From positions 1-35,139 of the forward strand of contig JAFSAO010000012.1 in NCBI GenBank assembly GCA_017440935.1: a DNA stretch of 35,139 nt, given 5' to 3'. The notes below the pieces were generated by a model. The model saw only the letters and a program-made list of their open reading frames with translations, made no database searches and was not told where the DNA came from. Each line of letters starts with the position of its first letter. Within the stretch, counting starts at the first letter, position 1. A program made the translations under genes and the position numbers. The DNA is from Opitutales bacterium (lineage in GTDB: Bacteria; Verrucomicrobiota; Verrucomicrobiia; Opitutales; UBA953). Below, piece by piece: positions 16,485 through 24,655 of the stretch.

Positions 16485-16880
16485 CTTCGAGGTGCTGTAA
16501 GCCGGATTCCGTAGCGCGGGGCGCTTTCGCGTTCCCGCGTTCGCATTCATTCCTCTGAAGCGCGTTCCCGCGCCTCCCGCCTTGCGGCGGTGCGACATAC
16601 CCGCGAGCATCGGACGGGCAGCCCGCTCGCCTATTCTGTCTTGCACCGGATTGGGTTTGTCCTGCCTCCTTCGTTGCCGTCGGAGCGGTGAGCTCTTACC
16701 TCGCCGTTTCACCCTCACCCGCACGTTGCCGCACGGGCAGTCTGTTTTCTGTGACACTGTCCGTCGACGCGCCTTGCGACACGTCGCCCCCGTTTTCACG
16801 GGGAATCCTGCCCTGTGGTGTCCGGACTTTCCTCTCGCAAAAACTTGCGTTCCCGCGAGCGAATGCGCGCACCTCGAAGA
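16485..16880 (-). ncRNA. rnpB: RNase P RNA (bacterial class A)
   Basis: Read on the minus strand it has the universal core GAGGAAAGTCCGGACACC and CACAGGGCAGGAT (P4 5' side). It continues with GGGTGAAACGGCGAGGTAAGAGCTCACCG, the ACAGAATAGG stretch and the 3' core GGAATCCGGCTTACAGC. The ends pair as P1: CTTCGAGGTGC with GCACCTCGAAG. A T-run follows the 3' end and makes P1 part of the terminator. The molecule is about 395 nt. Three copies of the GGGAACG motif sit in peripheral helices, two as CGCG-GGAA-CGCG type hairpins with a GNRA-class loop. Confidence 0.96.
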
Positions 16881-16912
16881 CGTTCCCAATTAAACGTATT
16901 CCCGCCTTTTCG

Positions 16913-16965
16913 CGCAAATTGAAATTTAGCGAAGCGTTGGCTTCGCTAAATTTCAATCAATTGCG
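16913..16965. repeat. Intergenic stem-loop, copy A of the CAAATTGAAATTTAGC family
   Basis: ATTGAAATTTAGCGAAGC (16918-16935) pairs perfectly with its complement at 16940-16957 across a GTTG loop, with outer CGCAA/TTGCG. The outer arm sequence recurs at 27428-27463. It lies in the 306-bp gene-free stretch between rnpB and tRNA-Val, which otherwise must hold the two divergent promoters and shows no coding potential I trust. Confidence 0.75.
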
Positions 16966-17186
16966 AATCCCGAATGATTACCAAGGATGGAAAAAGGTAT
17001 GTATGGCTACGAGTGATTCTCGGGATTACGAGCAAAAGTTGAAGTTCTTTCCCGCCACGACGAAGACCGGGAGGACTTCGTTCCCAATTTTTGACGGCAC
17101 TTCATTCGCAATTCGGAATTTGAATTTCAATTTATCGCTTGCGCGGCAACGAGAATCTCGGCATAGTGCGAGAACCACGTTTTTTA

Positions 17187-17263
17187 GGACGCTTAGCTCA
17201 GTTGGTTAGAGCATCTCGTTTACACCGAGAGGGTCGGGGGTTCGAGTCCCTCAGCGTCCACCA
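17187..17263 (+). tRNA. tRNA-Val (anticodon TAC)
   Basis: The acceptor GGACGCT pairs with AGCGTCC, with encoded CCA. The anticodon arm TCTCG-TTTACAC-CGAGA places TAC at 17221-17223. The D and T arms (AGCTCAGTTGGTTAGAGC, GGTTCGAGTCC) are canonical. Nine Ts follow directly, then the ilvN start 14 bases after the tRNA. Confidence 0.97.
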
Positions 17264-17277
17264 TTTTTTTTTGCAGT

Positions 17278-17772
17278 ATGAACAAGCACACCCTTTCTGC
17301 TCTGGTTGAAAATAAATTCGGCGTTCTCGCCCGTGTTTCCGGTTTGCTCAGCGGACGCGGTTTCAATATCGAAACGCTCAACGTCGGTCCGACTAACGAT
17401 CCGCGCTATTCCCGTATTACTGCTACCGTGGTTGCCGACGATGCCGGATTTGACCGTTGCGTTCGCCAGCTTGAAAAACTCATCAATGTGGTGACGGTGC
17501 AGAATTTTGACGGTGTAGATTTTGTTTCCCGCGAACTCGTTATGGTGAAAGTAAAAGCCAACCGGGAAACGCGTTCCCAGATTCTCGAAATCGCGGGCAT
17601 TTTCCGCGCGCAGGTCATTGATGTTTCACTTGAAAGCCTGATTCTCGAAGTTACCGGGAACGCCAACAAAGTGAAAACACTGATGAAATTGCTCGAAAAC
17701 TACGAAATCATCGAAATGGCACGCACGGGAACGCTCTCACTCGAACGCGGTCTCAATGCTGTCCGCAGTTAA
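17278..17772 (+). CDS. ilvN: Acetolactate synthase small (regulatory) subunit
   Basis: Regulatory subunit of the enzyme that makes acetolactate and acetohydroxybutyrate, first common step to valine and isoleucine; it confers valine feedback inhibition. At 164 aa it has the N-terminal ACT domain (TLSALVENKFGVLARVSGLLSGRGFNIETLNVGPT) and the C-terminal ALS_SS_C domain (ELVMVKVKAN...YEIIEMARTGTLSLERG). The catalytic subunit gene ilvB is not next to it, which is unusual. It starts 14 bases after tRNA-Val, with no Shine-Dalgarno and only a T-run before it. ilvC follows after 49 bases and ends in a terminator, so tRNA-Val, ilvN and ilvC may be one transcript. Confidence 0.96.
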   Translation: MNKHTLSALVENKFGVLARVSGLLSGRGFNIETLNVGPTNDPRYSRITATVVADDAGFDRCVRQLEKLINVVTVQNFDGVDFVSRELVMVKVKANRETRSQILEIAGIFRAQVIDVSLESLILEVTGNANKVKTLMKLLENYEIIEMARTGTLSLERGLNAVRS

Positions 17773-17821
17773 TTCTTTTCTCCTTTTAAAGTTTTTTCAA
17801 AAAATTTAATTCAAAATTATT

Positions 17822-18952
17822 ATGGCTACGAAAAAAGCTCCCACGAAAAAAGCTCCGGCGGCGAAAGCTGCCGCTCCCGCAAAAAAGGCTTGCGGTAAAA
17901 AAGCCTGCGCCGCCAAGAAACCCGTTCCCGCAAAAAAAGCGACGAGCGGCAAGAAAGTTCCTGTCGGCAGCGTAAAAGTTTACCACGAAAAAGACGCTTC
18001 GCTCGACGTGCTGAAAGGCAAAACGATTGCCGTGCTCGGCTACGGAGCGCAGGGACGCGCCCAAGCACTTTGCATGCGCGACTCCGGCGTGAACGTCATC
18101 ATCGGCGTGCGTGCGGGCAAGTCGTTCAAGGCGGCGAAGGCTGACGGTTTTGAAGTCATGTCCGTCGATAAGGCAGCGAAAAAGGCGGACATTATCCACA
18201 TTCTTCTCCCCGACGAAAAGCACAACGAAGTTTACGAAAAACAGATCAAGAAGTTCGTTGCTCCGGGCAAGACGCTTTGCTGCTCGCACGGCTTCGCCTA
18301 TGTTTTCAAGGCGATTGTTCCGCCGGCGGATGTTGACGTGATCATGGTTGCGCCGAAAGGTCCGGGAACGGAAGTGCGCCGCGTGTTTGAAGAAGGATTC
18401 GGTTGCCCGGGTCTCGTCGCCGTGTTCCAGGACGCGACGGGAACGGCGCTTCAAACGGCGCTCGCCATCGCGAAGGCGGAAGGTCTCACGCGCGGCGGCG
18501 TGCTCGAATGCACGATGGAACAGGAAACCTACGAAGACCTCTTCGGTGAACAGAACGTGCTCTGCGGCGGTCTCGTTGACCTGATGAAATATGGCTTTGA
18601 AACGCTCACGGAAGCGGGCTATCCGCCGGAAATGGCGTATTTTGAATGCGTCCACGAAGCGAAGCTCATCGTCGACATCATTTACAACAAGGGAATCGCG
18701 GCGATGAACGGCGTTATCTCCAACACGGCGGAATTCGGCGAATACTACAACGGGCCGAAAATCATCACGCCGGACGTAAAGAAGCGCATGAAAGAATCGC
18801 TCGAACGCATTCAATCCGGCAAGTTTGCCAAGGATTGGCTCCGCGAAGCCAGCAAGGGCGCTCCGACGCTTGCCAAGAAGCGCGAACAGCTCGGAAAACA
18901 CACCGTCGAAGTCGTCGGTGCCGAAATCCGCAAGATGTTCGAACGCAAATAA
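17822..18952 (+). CDS. ilvC: Ketol-acid reductoisomerase with a histone-H1-like Lys/Ala/Pro tail
   Basis: The enzyme isomerises and reduces acetolactate to dihydroxyisovalerate with NAD(P)H and Mg2+. The 376-aa product has a normal class I core from about residue 50: VKVYHEKDASLDVLKGKTIAVLGYGAQGRAQ (Rossmann), GVRAGKSF (cofactor loop), HGF, PKGPG, DLFGEQNVLCGG and YFECVHE with Mg-binding acids. Before it lies a tail of about 48 residues with 15 lysines plus Ala, Pro and two Cys (C24, C29), made of AKKA/PAKK-type repeats as in histone H1-like or AlgP-like tails. It has an ATG in frame, contains a motif copy (GTTCCCG, Val-Pro-Ala) and no stop, so it appears to be translated. Confidence 0.94.
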   Translation: MATKKAPTKKAPAAKAAAPAKKACGKKACAAKKPVPAKKATSGKKVPVGSVKVYHEKDASLDVLKGKTIAVLGYGAQGRAQALCMRDSGVNVIIGVRAGKSFKAAKADGFEVMSVDKAAKKADIIHILLPDEKHNEVYEKQIKKFVAPGKTLCCSHGFAYVFKAIVPPADVDVIMVAPKGPGTEVRRVFEEGFGCPGLVAVFQDATGTALQTALAIAKAEGLTRGGVLECTMEQETYEDLFGEQNVLCGGLVDLMKYGFETLTEAGYPPEMAYFECVHEAKLIVDIIYNKGIAAMNGVISNTAEFGEYYNGPKIITPDVKKRMKESLERIQSGKFAKDWLREASKGAPTLAKKREQLGKHTVEVVGAEIRKMFERK

Positions 18953-18971
18953 GTCGAACGGCTTAGCGCTT

Positions 18972-19014
18972 AAAAAAAACGTTCCCGCAATTGCTCGCGG
19001 GAACGTTTTTTTTT
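18972..19014 (+). terminator. ilvC terminator from two inverted CGGGAACG motifs
   Basis: An A8 tract with CGTTCCCGC, a short loop, then GCGGGAACG with T9 forms a near-perfect long stem. It also suits the convergent porin gene on the minus strand. Confidence 0.93.
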
Positions 19015-19046
19015 ATTCGGGAACGCGAAAGCTCCCAATCGCGAAT

Positions 19047-20210
19047 TTAGAACGTTGCCTGAAGCTGAAGCCGGAACGCGTTGGCATCTTCCGCCCGATT
19101 TCCGCCGGCGAATTTTGTAAATTCGTAGCCGGCGGAAATCTTGATGTGCTTGTTCGCGTAAAAATTGGTTCCGACATAAACACCGAAGGCGTTGTCGTGA
19201 TCCGTTGTTCCCGCAGGTGTATTTTGCAACATATTCGGACCTAGGTCCGCGTTGTCGCCGACATCGACATAGGCGAAGCGAACGACGGGTTCAATGTCCG
19301 TTTCAAAACGATACGCAGCGGTTGCATTCATCCCCCAAACGGCATCTTTCACACCGGCATTTTCGTTCCCGTCTGCATAAATCACGTCGAGGATTCCCGT
19401 AAATCCGTCGATTTTGACTTTGACGTAGGGTTCGATTCCGTAAACGTTCCCGTGCGGAGCTTTCGTTGCGGTGAACGCGCCGGTTTCATCGCAGGAATCA
19501 TTACCCGGGTTGTAAACTCCGTTGACACCGAATTCAGTTTCTACGCCGTCGGAATTTTTGAAGACATAAGCAAGCGAACCGTAGAAGGCGACGCCTTCGT
19601 TGTTGTCGCTGTTAAAATCTTCTTTGTATTGATTGGTGACGGCGACGGTGTATTTCAAATCTCCGGTTTTCCCGTCCCACCAAACGCCGCCGTGCCGCCC
19701 GGCAAGTTGGCAAATTCCGCTTTTCGTTTTCGCAAAATAGCGGGAAGCGACGGATTGTTCGATACAAAGTTGCGTTTTGGAAGACGAATATTCTTCCATA
19801 AGAAACGCAGGTCTTTGGTAACCGGCGGTCAATTTTCCGTATTCATTTTTGTGGGAGATGATCGCCTTATCAACGAACGCCCCGTCGAGCTTGGAGCCGC
19901 TCCCGCTGTCAATTTCGAAACCGACTTCCGCTGACCAGCGTTCGTCGATTTCGCCTTTGACGGAAATCGCGGCGCGGCGAATTGCAAAGCCGGAATAGGC
20001 TTCTCCTGAGTTATTTTCGGAATCCGCAAAATAATACTGTGCCTGCGCATAACCGGAAACCTTGACCGTGGCTTTTTTCGAGAGCTCGAGCTTTATTCCG
20101 GAATCGGCTTCTTTTGCGGGAACGGAGTTTTTTGCCTGCTGTGCGTTGAGCGCGAGCGGAGCAATGAACGCCGCCGCTGAGATTAGTAATGTGATGTTAT
20201 GAACTTTCAT
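19047..20210 (-). CDS. Outer-membrane porin (OprO/OprP-like)
   Basis: This 387-aa beta-barrel has a signal peptide (MKVHNITLLISAAAFIAPLALNAQQA) and a C-terminal Phe (LQLQATF), the usual recognition end for the BAM machinery. The middle has alternating short amphipathic strands: VKVSGYAQAQYYF, FAIRRAAISVKGEI, WSAEVGFEID, YGKLTAGYQRPAF. These resemble phosphate-selective OprO/OprP-type porins; the actual solute is uncertain. The ATG at 20210 is chosen because the signal peptide begins there, nine codons after an upstream ATG. It converges on ilvC and shares the 18972-19014 terminator. Upstream it diverges from lptB across about 150 bases. Confidence 0.86.
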   Translation of the reverse strand: MKVHNITLLISAAAFIAPLALNAQQAKNSVPAKEADSGIKLELSKKATVKVSGYAQAQYYFADSENNSGEAYSGFAIRRAAISVKGEIDERWSAEVGFEIDSGSGSKLDGAFVDKAIISHKNEYGKLTAGYQRPAFLMEEYSSSKTQLCIEQSVASRYFAKTKSGICQLAGRHGGVWWDGKTGDLKYTVAVTNQYKEDFNSDNNEGVAFYGSLAYVFKNSDGVETEFGVNGVYNPGNDSCDETGAFTATKAPHGNVYGIEPYVKVKIDGFTGILDVIYADGNENAGVKDAVWGMNATAAYRFETDIEPVVRFAYVDVGDNADLGPNMLQNTPAGTTDHDNAFGVYVGTNFYANKHIKISAGYEFTKFAGGNRAEDANAFRLQLQATF

Positions 20211-20359
20211 AATCGTATTGTTAATTAAAGTTCGCACAGTTTAGGTCCCGCAGATTCAGAAAATATGCAGATAAAATTAGATTTTCACTTATTCACTTTC
20301 AATTTGTGTTCGCATAACGAGTAGAGTAGTTTCTTGTGCAACGTAAATTTCTTCGCGCC

Positions 20360-21145
20360 ATGAGTTCCGAAAATTCCCCGAAATCCTCAATCCCCGAAAA
20401 AACCTCTTCCGCAAGCACACCTGCCGGCATCATCACGACGCAAGGGCTCGCAAAAGTTTACGGCAAACGCGAAGTGGTTCACGACGTAAGCCTTGAGGTG
20501 CGCGCAGGCGAAGTGGTCGGGCTCCTCGGTCCGAACGGCGCAGGGAAAACGACAACGTTTTACATGGTCGTCGGGCTTGTTCCCGCAACACGCGGACGCG
20601 TTTTGCTCGACGGGAACGACATCACGAGCTTCCCGATGTGGAAACGCGCACGTTGCGGGCTCGGTTATCTGCCGCAAGACGCATCTATCTTTCGCAAGCT
20701 GACGGTTTGGGAAAACGTCATGTCCGTCGTCGAAACCATGCGTATGCCCGCTTCCGAGCGCAAAGCCTATTGCGAAGCACAACTGAACGACCTCGGCCTG
20801 ATGCGCCTCGCGACACAACCCGCATACACCCTTTCCGGCGGCGAGCGCCGTCGCCTCGAAATCGCCCGCGCGTTGGCGACAAAGCCGCGCTTCATGCTTC
20901 TCGACGAACCGTTCAGCGGCGTCGACCCGATTTCCGTCGCCGATGTTCAAAAAATTGTTATCGCGCTCAAACACAAAGGAATCGGGGTGCTGATTACCGA
21001 CCACAACGTGCGTGAAACACTCTCCATCGTCGACCGCGCCTACCTGATTCACCAGGGAACCGTTCTCGTTGAAGGGTCTTCCGATGTGATTTTGAACGAC
21101 GAAAAAGCCCGCAAGTTCTACCTCGGAACCGGCTTCCAAATGTAA
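20360..21145 (+). CDS. lptB: LPS export ABC transporter ATP-binding protein LptB
   Basis: The cytoplasmic ATPase of the LptB2FGC complex that pulls lipopolysaccharide from the inner membrane. It has Walker A GPNGAGKTT (about residues 57-65), the Q-loop YLPQDASIFRKLTVWEN, signature LSGGERRRLEIARAL, Walker B FMLLDEPFSGVDP and the LptB-typical switch ITDHNVRETL. The ATG at 20360 leaves a Ser/Pro-rich extension of about 22 residues before the domain. The product is 261 aa, against about 240 in E. coli. lptA, lptC, lptF and lptG are not adjacent. A terminator follows. Confidence 0.93.
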   Translation: MSSENSPKSSIPEKTSSASTPAGIITTQGLAKVYGKREVVHDVSLEVRAGEVVGLLGPNGAGKTTTFYMVVGLVPATRGRVLLDGNDITSFPMWKRARCGLGYLPQDASIFRKLTVWENVMSVVETMRMPASERKAYCEAQLNDLGLMRLATQPAYTLSGGERRRLEIARALATKPRFMLLDEPFSGVDPISVADVQKIVIALKHKGIGVLITDHNVRETLSIVDRAYLIHQGTVLVEGSSDVILNDEKARKFYLGTGFQM

Positions 21146-21158
21146 GTTCCGAAAAAAA

Positions 21159-21194
21159 ACGGAAAAACACGTTCCCGCGAATTTTTCCGTTTTC
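21159..21194 (+). terminator. lptB terminator with a motif copy in its loop
   Basis: CGGAAAAA (21160-21167) pairs with TTTTTCCG (21182-21189), followed by TTTT. The loop holds CGTTCCCGCG. It is fairly AT-rich and moderate in strength. Confidence 0.65.
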
Positions 21195-21213
21195 GGCTTG
21201 CGATTTTTCATCC

Positions 21214-21780
21214 GTGAAAAAACTGATTCTTGCATCCGCTTCTCCGCGACGACGGGAACTACTCGCCGATGCCGGGTTTTCCTTCGATATTCAAACTTCC
21301 GACGTTCCCGAAAACGAGGACCCACACGGGAATCCTCGGGAAATGGTTTTGGAAAATGCGTTGGCAAAAGCCCGCGCCGTTGCTGCGAAAAATCCCGACG
21401 CACTCGTTCTCGGAGCCGACACAACCGTCGCGCTCGGCGACCGTGTTTTAAACAAACCGGCAAGCCTTGCCGAAGCGCGGGAAATGCTTCTCGCTCTCGG
21501 CGGAAACACGCACACCGTTTTCACGGGCGTCGCTCTCGTCTGCGCGGGAACGGGTTTGTGCGAAACTCATCTCGTCGCCTGCGACGTAACCTTTAAACCG
21601 CTCGAGGACGAAACCATTTCCCGATACTTCGAAATTTGCAATCCGCTCGACAAAGCGGGCGCGTATGGCATTCAGAACGGCGGAGAACTCATTGTCGCCC
21701 GCTACGACGAACCTCTAAGCAACATCATCGGGCTTCCCGTCGAACGCATCTCCGCCCGACTCCGCGCCCTGCTCTCTTGA
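21214..21780 (+). CDS. maf: Maf family nucleotide pyrophosphatase
   Basis: Maf/YhdE-type house-cleaning enzyme that hydrolyses non-canonical or dTTP/UTP nucleotides to monophosphates. The 188-aa protein starts at a GTG (21214), giving MKKLILASASPRRRELLADAGFSF, the family hallmark. VLGADTTVALGDRVLNKP carries the catalytic Asp, with VFTGVALV and the DKAGAYGIQ motif following. The DKAGAYGIQ and ADTTV forms fit the dTTP/UTP-specific group. A weak GAGC-GCTC hairpin with six Ts (21790-21808) may terminate it. It converges on the DUF3298-like gene. Confidence 0.92.
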   Translation: MKKLILASASPRRRELLADAGFSFDIQTSDVPENEDPHGNPREMVLENALAKARAVAAKNPDALVLGADTTVALGDRVLNKPASLAEAREMLLALGGNTHTVFTGVALVCAGTGLCETHLVACDVTFKPLEDETISRYFEICNPLDKAGAYGIQNGGELIVARYDEPLSNIIGLPVERISARLRALLS

Positions 21781-21861
21781 TTTTCTTTTGAGCCTCCTGC
21801 TCTTTTTTGAAACAAAGACCTTTCGCAGATCGGAAGCTCGTCCCTCCGCCAAATTTCCGCG

Positions 21862-22647
21862 TTATTTCAAAAGCTCGCGAAGTTCGGCGACGGGAACGTG
21901 AATGAGAATCGTTCCCGCGGCGTAGCAATCGAGTTCGTAGGGTGAGTAAACGAACAGAATTTCATCGGGAAGCATCAGAAAATTTTCCGTTGCACGCGGC
22001 GGGAGCGGTATTTCGCCTTTTTCGACCGAGTAGAAAAATTCCGCATCTTCGCGGCGGGGATCGTGTTCCCGCAAAAGTTTTTCCAGCGCGGGAATACATT
22101 CTTCTTTAAAAACGTCTTTGAGGAAAATCCGTTTTTTTTCGGCGAGATCAAAATTCAAACAGGAAAAAACGCTGTTCCCGTGAGCGCCGCCCGTATCTTC
22201 ATAGCGGGAAACTAAAACCGAAACGCGATTTCCGATAACGGGAGCCGCCTTGGTCGAAACAAAAAACGAATACTCGCCTGCGGTTTCGGTGGGTTTGTCC
22301 AACTCGCGCACCGTTGCGGAAATAAATTTCTCGACGGCAACTTCCGGATCGCAGATTTTTTCGCCGCAGCCGAACGCCGCGTCAAAAATCGCCCGATTGA
22401 ACGCGGGAACGTCTTTGAAATAATCGACATCAAATTCAAAGAAAAAATGGTGGTCCCCGTGAAAAGCCCGTGCTTGGGAAATATTTCCGAGAATATCCGG
22501 CGAAAGTTCCGCTCCGGAAACAAAAATTTCCTCCGAAAACGGAGCAAGGTTATGCGCCTCGGAAATTTCTTCTTCGGCATTCAACAAAAAGGAGCCCGAA
22601 AGGAGCGCGAGCAAAGAAAATACAACTGTTCCTGTAGTTTTTTTCAT
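21862..22647 (-). CDS. Secreted DUF3298/DUF4163-like protein
   Basis: A 261-aa protein with a signal peptide (MKKTTGTVVFSLLALLSGSFLLNAEEE) placed so that ATG 22647 is preferred over one three codons earlier. The body resembles DUF4163 followed by DUF3298, as in RsiV-like extracellular domains. The features are VSRYEDTGGAHGNS, CLNFDLAEKKRIFLKDVF, and ENFLMLPDEILFVYSPYELDCYAAGTILIHVPVAEL near the end. In RsiV this domain binds lysozyme, but many stand-alone members have no known role. There is no transmembrane helix beyond the signal. It diverges from the transglutaminase-like gene. Confidence 0.75.
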   Translation of the reverse strand: MKKTTGTVVFSLLALLSGSFLLNAEEEISEAHNLAPFSEEIFVSGAELSPDILGNISQARAFHGDHHFFFEFDVDYFKDVPAFNRAIFDAAFGCGEKICDPEVAVEKFISATVRELDKPTETAGEYSFFVSTKAAPVIGNRVSVLVSRYEDTGGAHGNSVFSCLNFDLAEKKRIFLKDVFKEECIPALEKLLREHDPRREDAEFFYSVEKGEIPLPPRATENFLMLPDEILFVYSPYELDCYAAGTILIHVPVAELRELLK

Positions 22648-22733
22648 GTTGTGCAATCGTTTCCGTAAATTCCGACAACGTCAAATAGAAATTTTGCTTG
22701 CCCGCACCGATTCATTTAAAGGAAAATTCCAAC

Positions 22734-24602
22734 GTGAAATACGCCCCCAAATTTACGACTGCGCTGTGCGCACTTTTCTTGGCTCTCGCGCCCTGCCTCC
22801 CGCAAACATTTGCGGCAGACGATGCCCGCCCGAAAACCAAGCAAAGCGCTCCCAAGAAAACTTCGGATAAAAAAGGTGTTCCCGCGAAAAAATCCGACGG
22901 GAAATCGTCCGGAAAAAAATCTTCCGACAAGAAAACCGGAACCTCCAAAAAATCCGACGACAAAGACGAAAAGAAAGCTGTTCCCACCGGCGGAGAATGG
23001 GGCGATCCGCTCAAACTCCAGCGCCGCATCGCACAAAACGTTGCCAAAAATTTTAAAACTTGGTCGCCGGCGGAACTCGAAAAATTTTTCAAAGATGAAG
23101 ACAACCTGAAAGACCTCGCCAAATGGGAATTGCTCCGGGCGCTTCAGGAAGACGAAGAAGAATTCAAGGACTTTAAAATGTCCGTGAAAAAGTCGAACAC
23201 GCGACGTTTTCTCGGAGAATTTTCCGATGACTTGGAGTGGATTGAGGGCTACATTTACACCGCGCCGCCGAAAAACGCGAATTTCGCGATAAAGCTCCTG
23301 CGCGCATTTGTCGAAAAAGATGAAGAAGTCAAAACCGTTCCCGTCATCAAGAAAATCGCCACCGGTGTCGTCGGCGAATTTTCGCGCCGCGGCTGGTTTG
23401 AAGACGAATTTGAGACCGATCCGGAACTCAAAGTCAAAAACGGTCCGACACGCATTTACAAACGTTTCAAATTCTATGCCGAAAGCTGGCGAGAAAAACG
23501 ACTCAACCCGCTTTTCGACGAATTGGATTTTTGGGATACACGCATTATCGTCGGTGTTACCGGACGCACCAACAACATTTATTTCGGAAGCGAGGAATCG
23601 CTTCGCTGGGGTCAAGACAACGTCAAACTCCCCGAAGCCGGCTACGCCAGCCCGAGAGACATTTTCCAAATGCCCTATCGCCTTTGGAACAAAGTCGGAG
23701 ACAGCGTTCACAACTCAGACTATTACGCACCGTTTATGACGTGGTATGGGCGCAACCAACTCAAGCGCGCCCGGGAAGTCGGCTGCGTTTGCGGCGGCGT
23801 TTCCCACTACGGAGCATCTGCCGCCTGCGCGAACGGCATCCCCGCCGTCACAATGGGCGAACCCGGGCACTGCGCGTTTGCGACGCGGCAAAAAGGCAAG
23901 TGGCGCGACAACAACTCGGTGTCTTGGGACCGTAGCCTTCACTGGCGCCTCTGGGACGAAACCTCGTGGCAATTCCTTCACCTGACGCAGGAAATTTACG
24001 CGGACAACAAGCTCGCGATGAAGGCGTTTCGTGCGGGAACGCTTGCCCGCATCGTTGCAAGTGAAAAGAAAAAACCGACGCTGGATCGCGTTCTCGAAAT
24101 TTACGAATACGCGTTGAAGGAACAGCCCGTGAACTTCCCGATTTGGCGCGAATATTTGGAGTTTGCCCAAGCTCAGAAAAAAGACAAAACCTTTTGGAAA
24201 GAAGCGCACAAAAGGATTATCGACGCCTACGTTCCCGCATTTCCGGACGTCGCGGCAACGCTTCTCGGGAAAAACGTTTATCCGAATCTGCTTCCGCTAA
24301 TCGACAACGACGATGAAAAAATCGCGCTCTACACCGCATTTTGGGAAAAGGTAAACGATTTCGGTGCCGGGCGCTGGGATTGCGAAAGCCAATGGGAATA
24401 CGAAGTTCGCACGCTCGGAGACGGCTCCGGCGCAGAATCCTACAAAGCGTTTCGCAAAAACTATAACGCCAAGGAACCGGTCGCGCCGCCGAACGACGGT
24501 GCAAAAGCCCGCTACAAAGAAAAAGTGGGTGCCCTTGTCTCCGCAAAAAAAGATTACGGACAAAATTTTGAAAACTGGAAAAAAGGCACGCCGCGCAAAT
24601 AA
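22734..24602 (+). CDS. Secreted protein with a Lys-rich linker and a transglutaminase/papain-like Cys-His domain
   Basis: The GTG at 22734 starts a signal peptide (MKYAPKFTTALCALFLALAP, cleavage near AFAAD at residue 28), giving 622 aa. An upstream ATG would put 12 polar residues before it and is rejected. Residues about 33-82 are Lys/Ser-rich (KKTSDKK, SSGKKSSDKK). The centre has CVCGGVSHYGASAACANGIPA and GEPGHCAF, with C353 or C351 and H379. Its spacing recalls transglutaminase-like or papain-like Cys-His cores, but the third residue is not assigned. The C-terminal part is helical. Function unknown. The downstream thioredoxin-like gene follows by 53 bases and is probably in the same operon. 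Confidence 0.62.
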   Translation: MKYAPKFTTALCALFLALAPCLPQTFAADDARPKTKQSAPKKTSDKKGVPAKKSDGKSSGKKSSDKKTGTSKKSDDKDEKKAVPTGGEWGDPLKLQRRIAQNVAKNFKTWSPAELEKFFKDEDNLKDLAKWELLRALQEDEEEFKDFKMSVKKSNTRRFLGEFSDDLEWIEGYIYTAPPKNANFAIKLLRAFVEKDEEVKTVPVIKKIATGVVGEFSRRGWFEDEFETDPELKVKNGPTRIYKRFKFYAESWREKRLNPLFDELDFWDTRIIVGVTGRTNNIYFGSEESLRWGQDNVKLPEAGYASPRDIFQMPYRLWNKVGDSVHNSDYYAPFMTWYGRNQLKRAREVGCVCGGVSHYGASAACANGIPAVTMGEPGHCAFATRQKGKWRDNNSVSWDRSLHWRLWDETSWQFLHLTQEIYADNKLAMKAFRAGTLARIVASEKKKPTLDRVLEIYEYALKEQPVNFPIWREYLEFAQAQKKDKTFWKEAHKRIIDAYVPAFPDVAATLLGKNVYPNLLPLIDNDDEKIALYTAFWEKVNDFGAGRWDCESQWEYEVRTLGDGSGAESYKAFRKNYNAKEPVAPPNDGAKARYKEKVGALVSAKKDYGQNFENWKKGTPRK

Positions 24603-24655
24603 GCGCTTCGAGCCCTGCCCCTCGTTGTAAAAAAACTCTTCACGGGAACACCGTT

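Noticed and set aside
17786-18901. 371-codon minus-strand frame opposite ilvC
   Set aside because: Shadow of ilvC; the Phe/Arg-rich sequence mirrors its Lys/Ala-rich tail.
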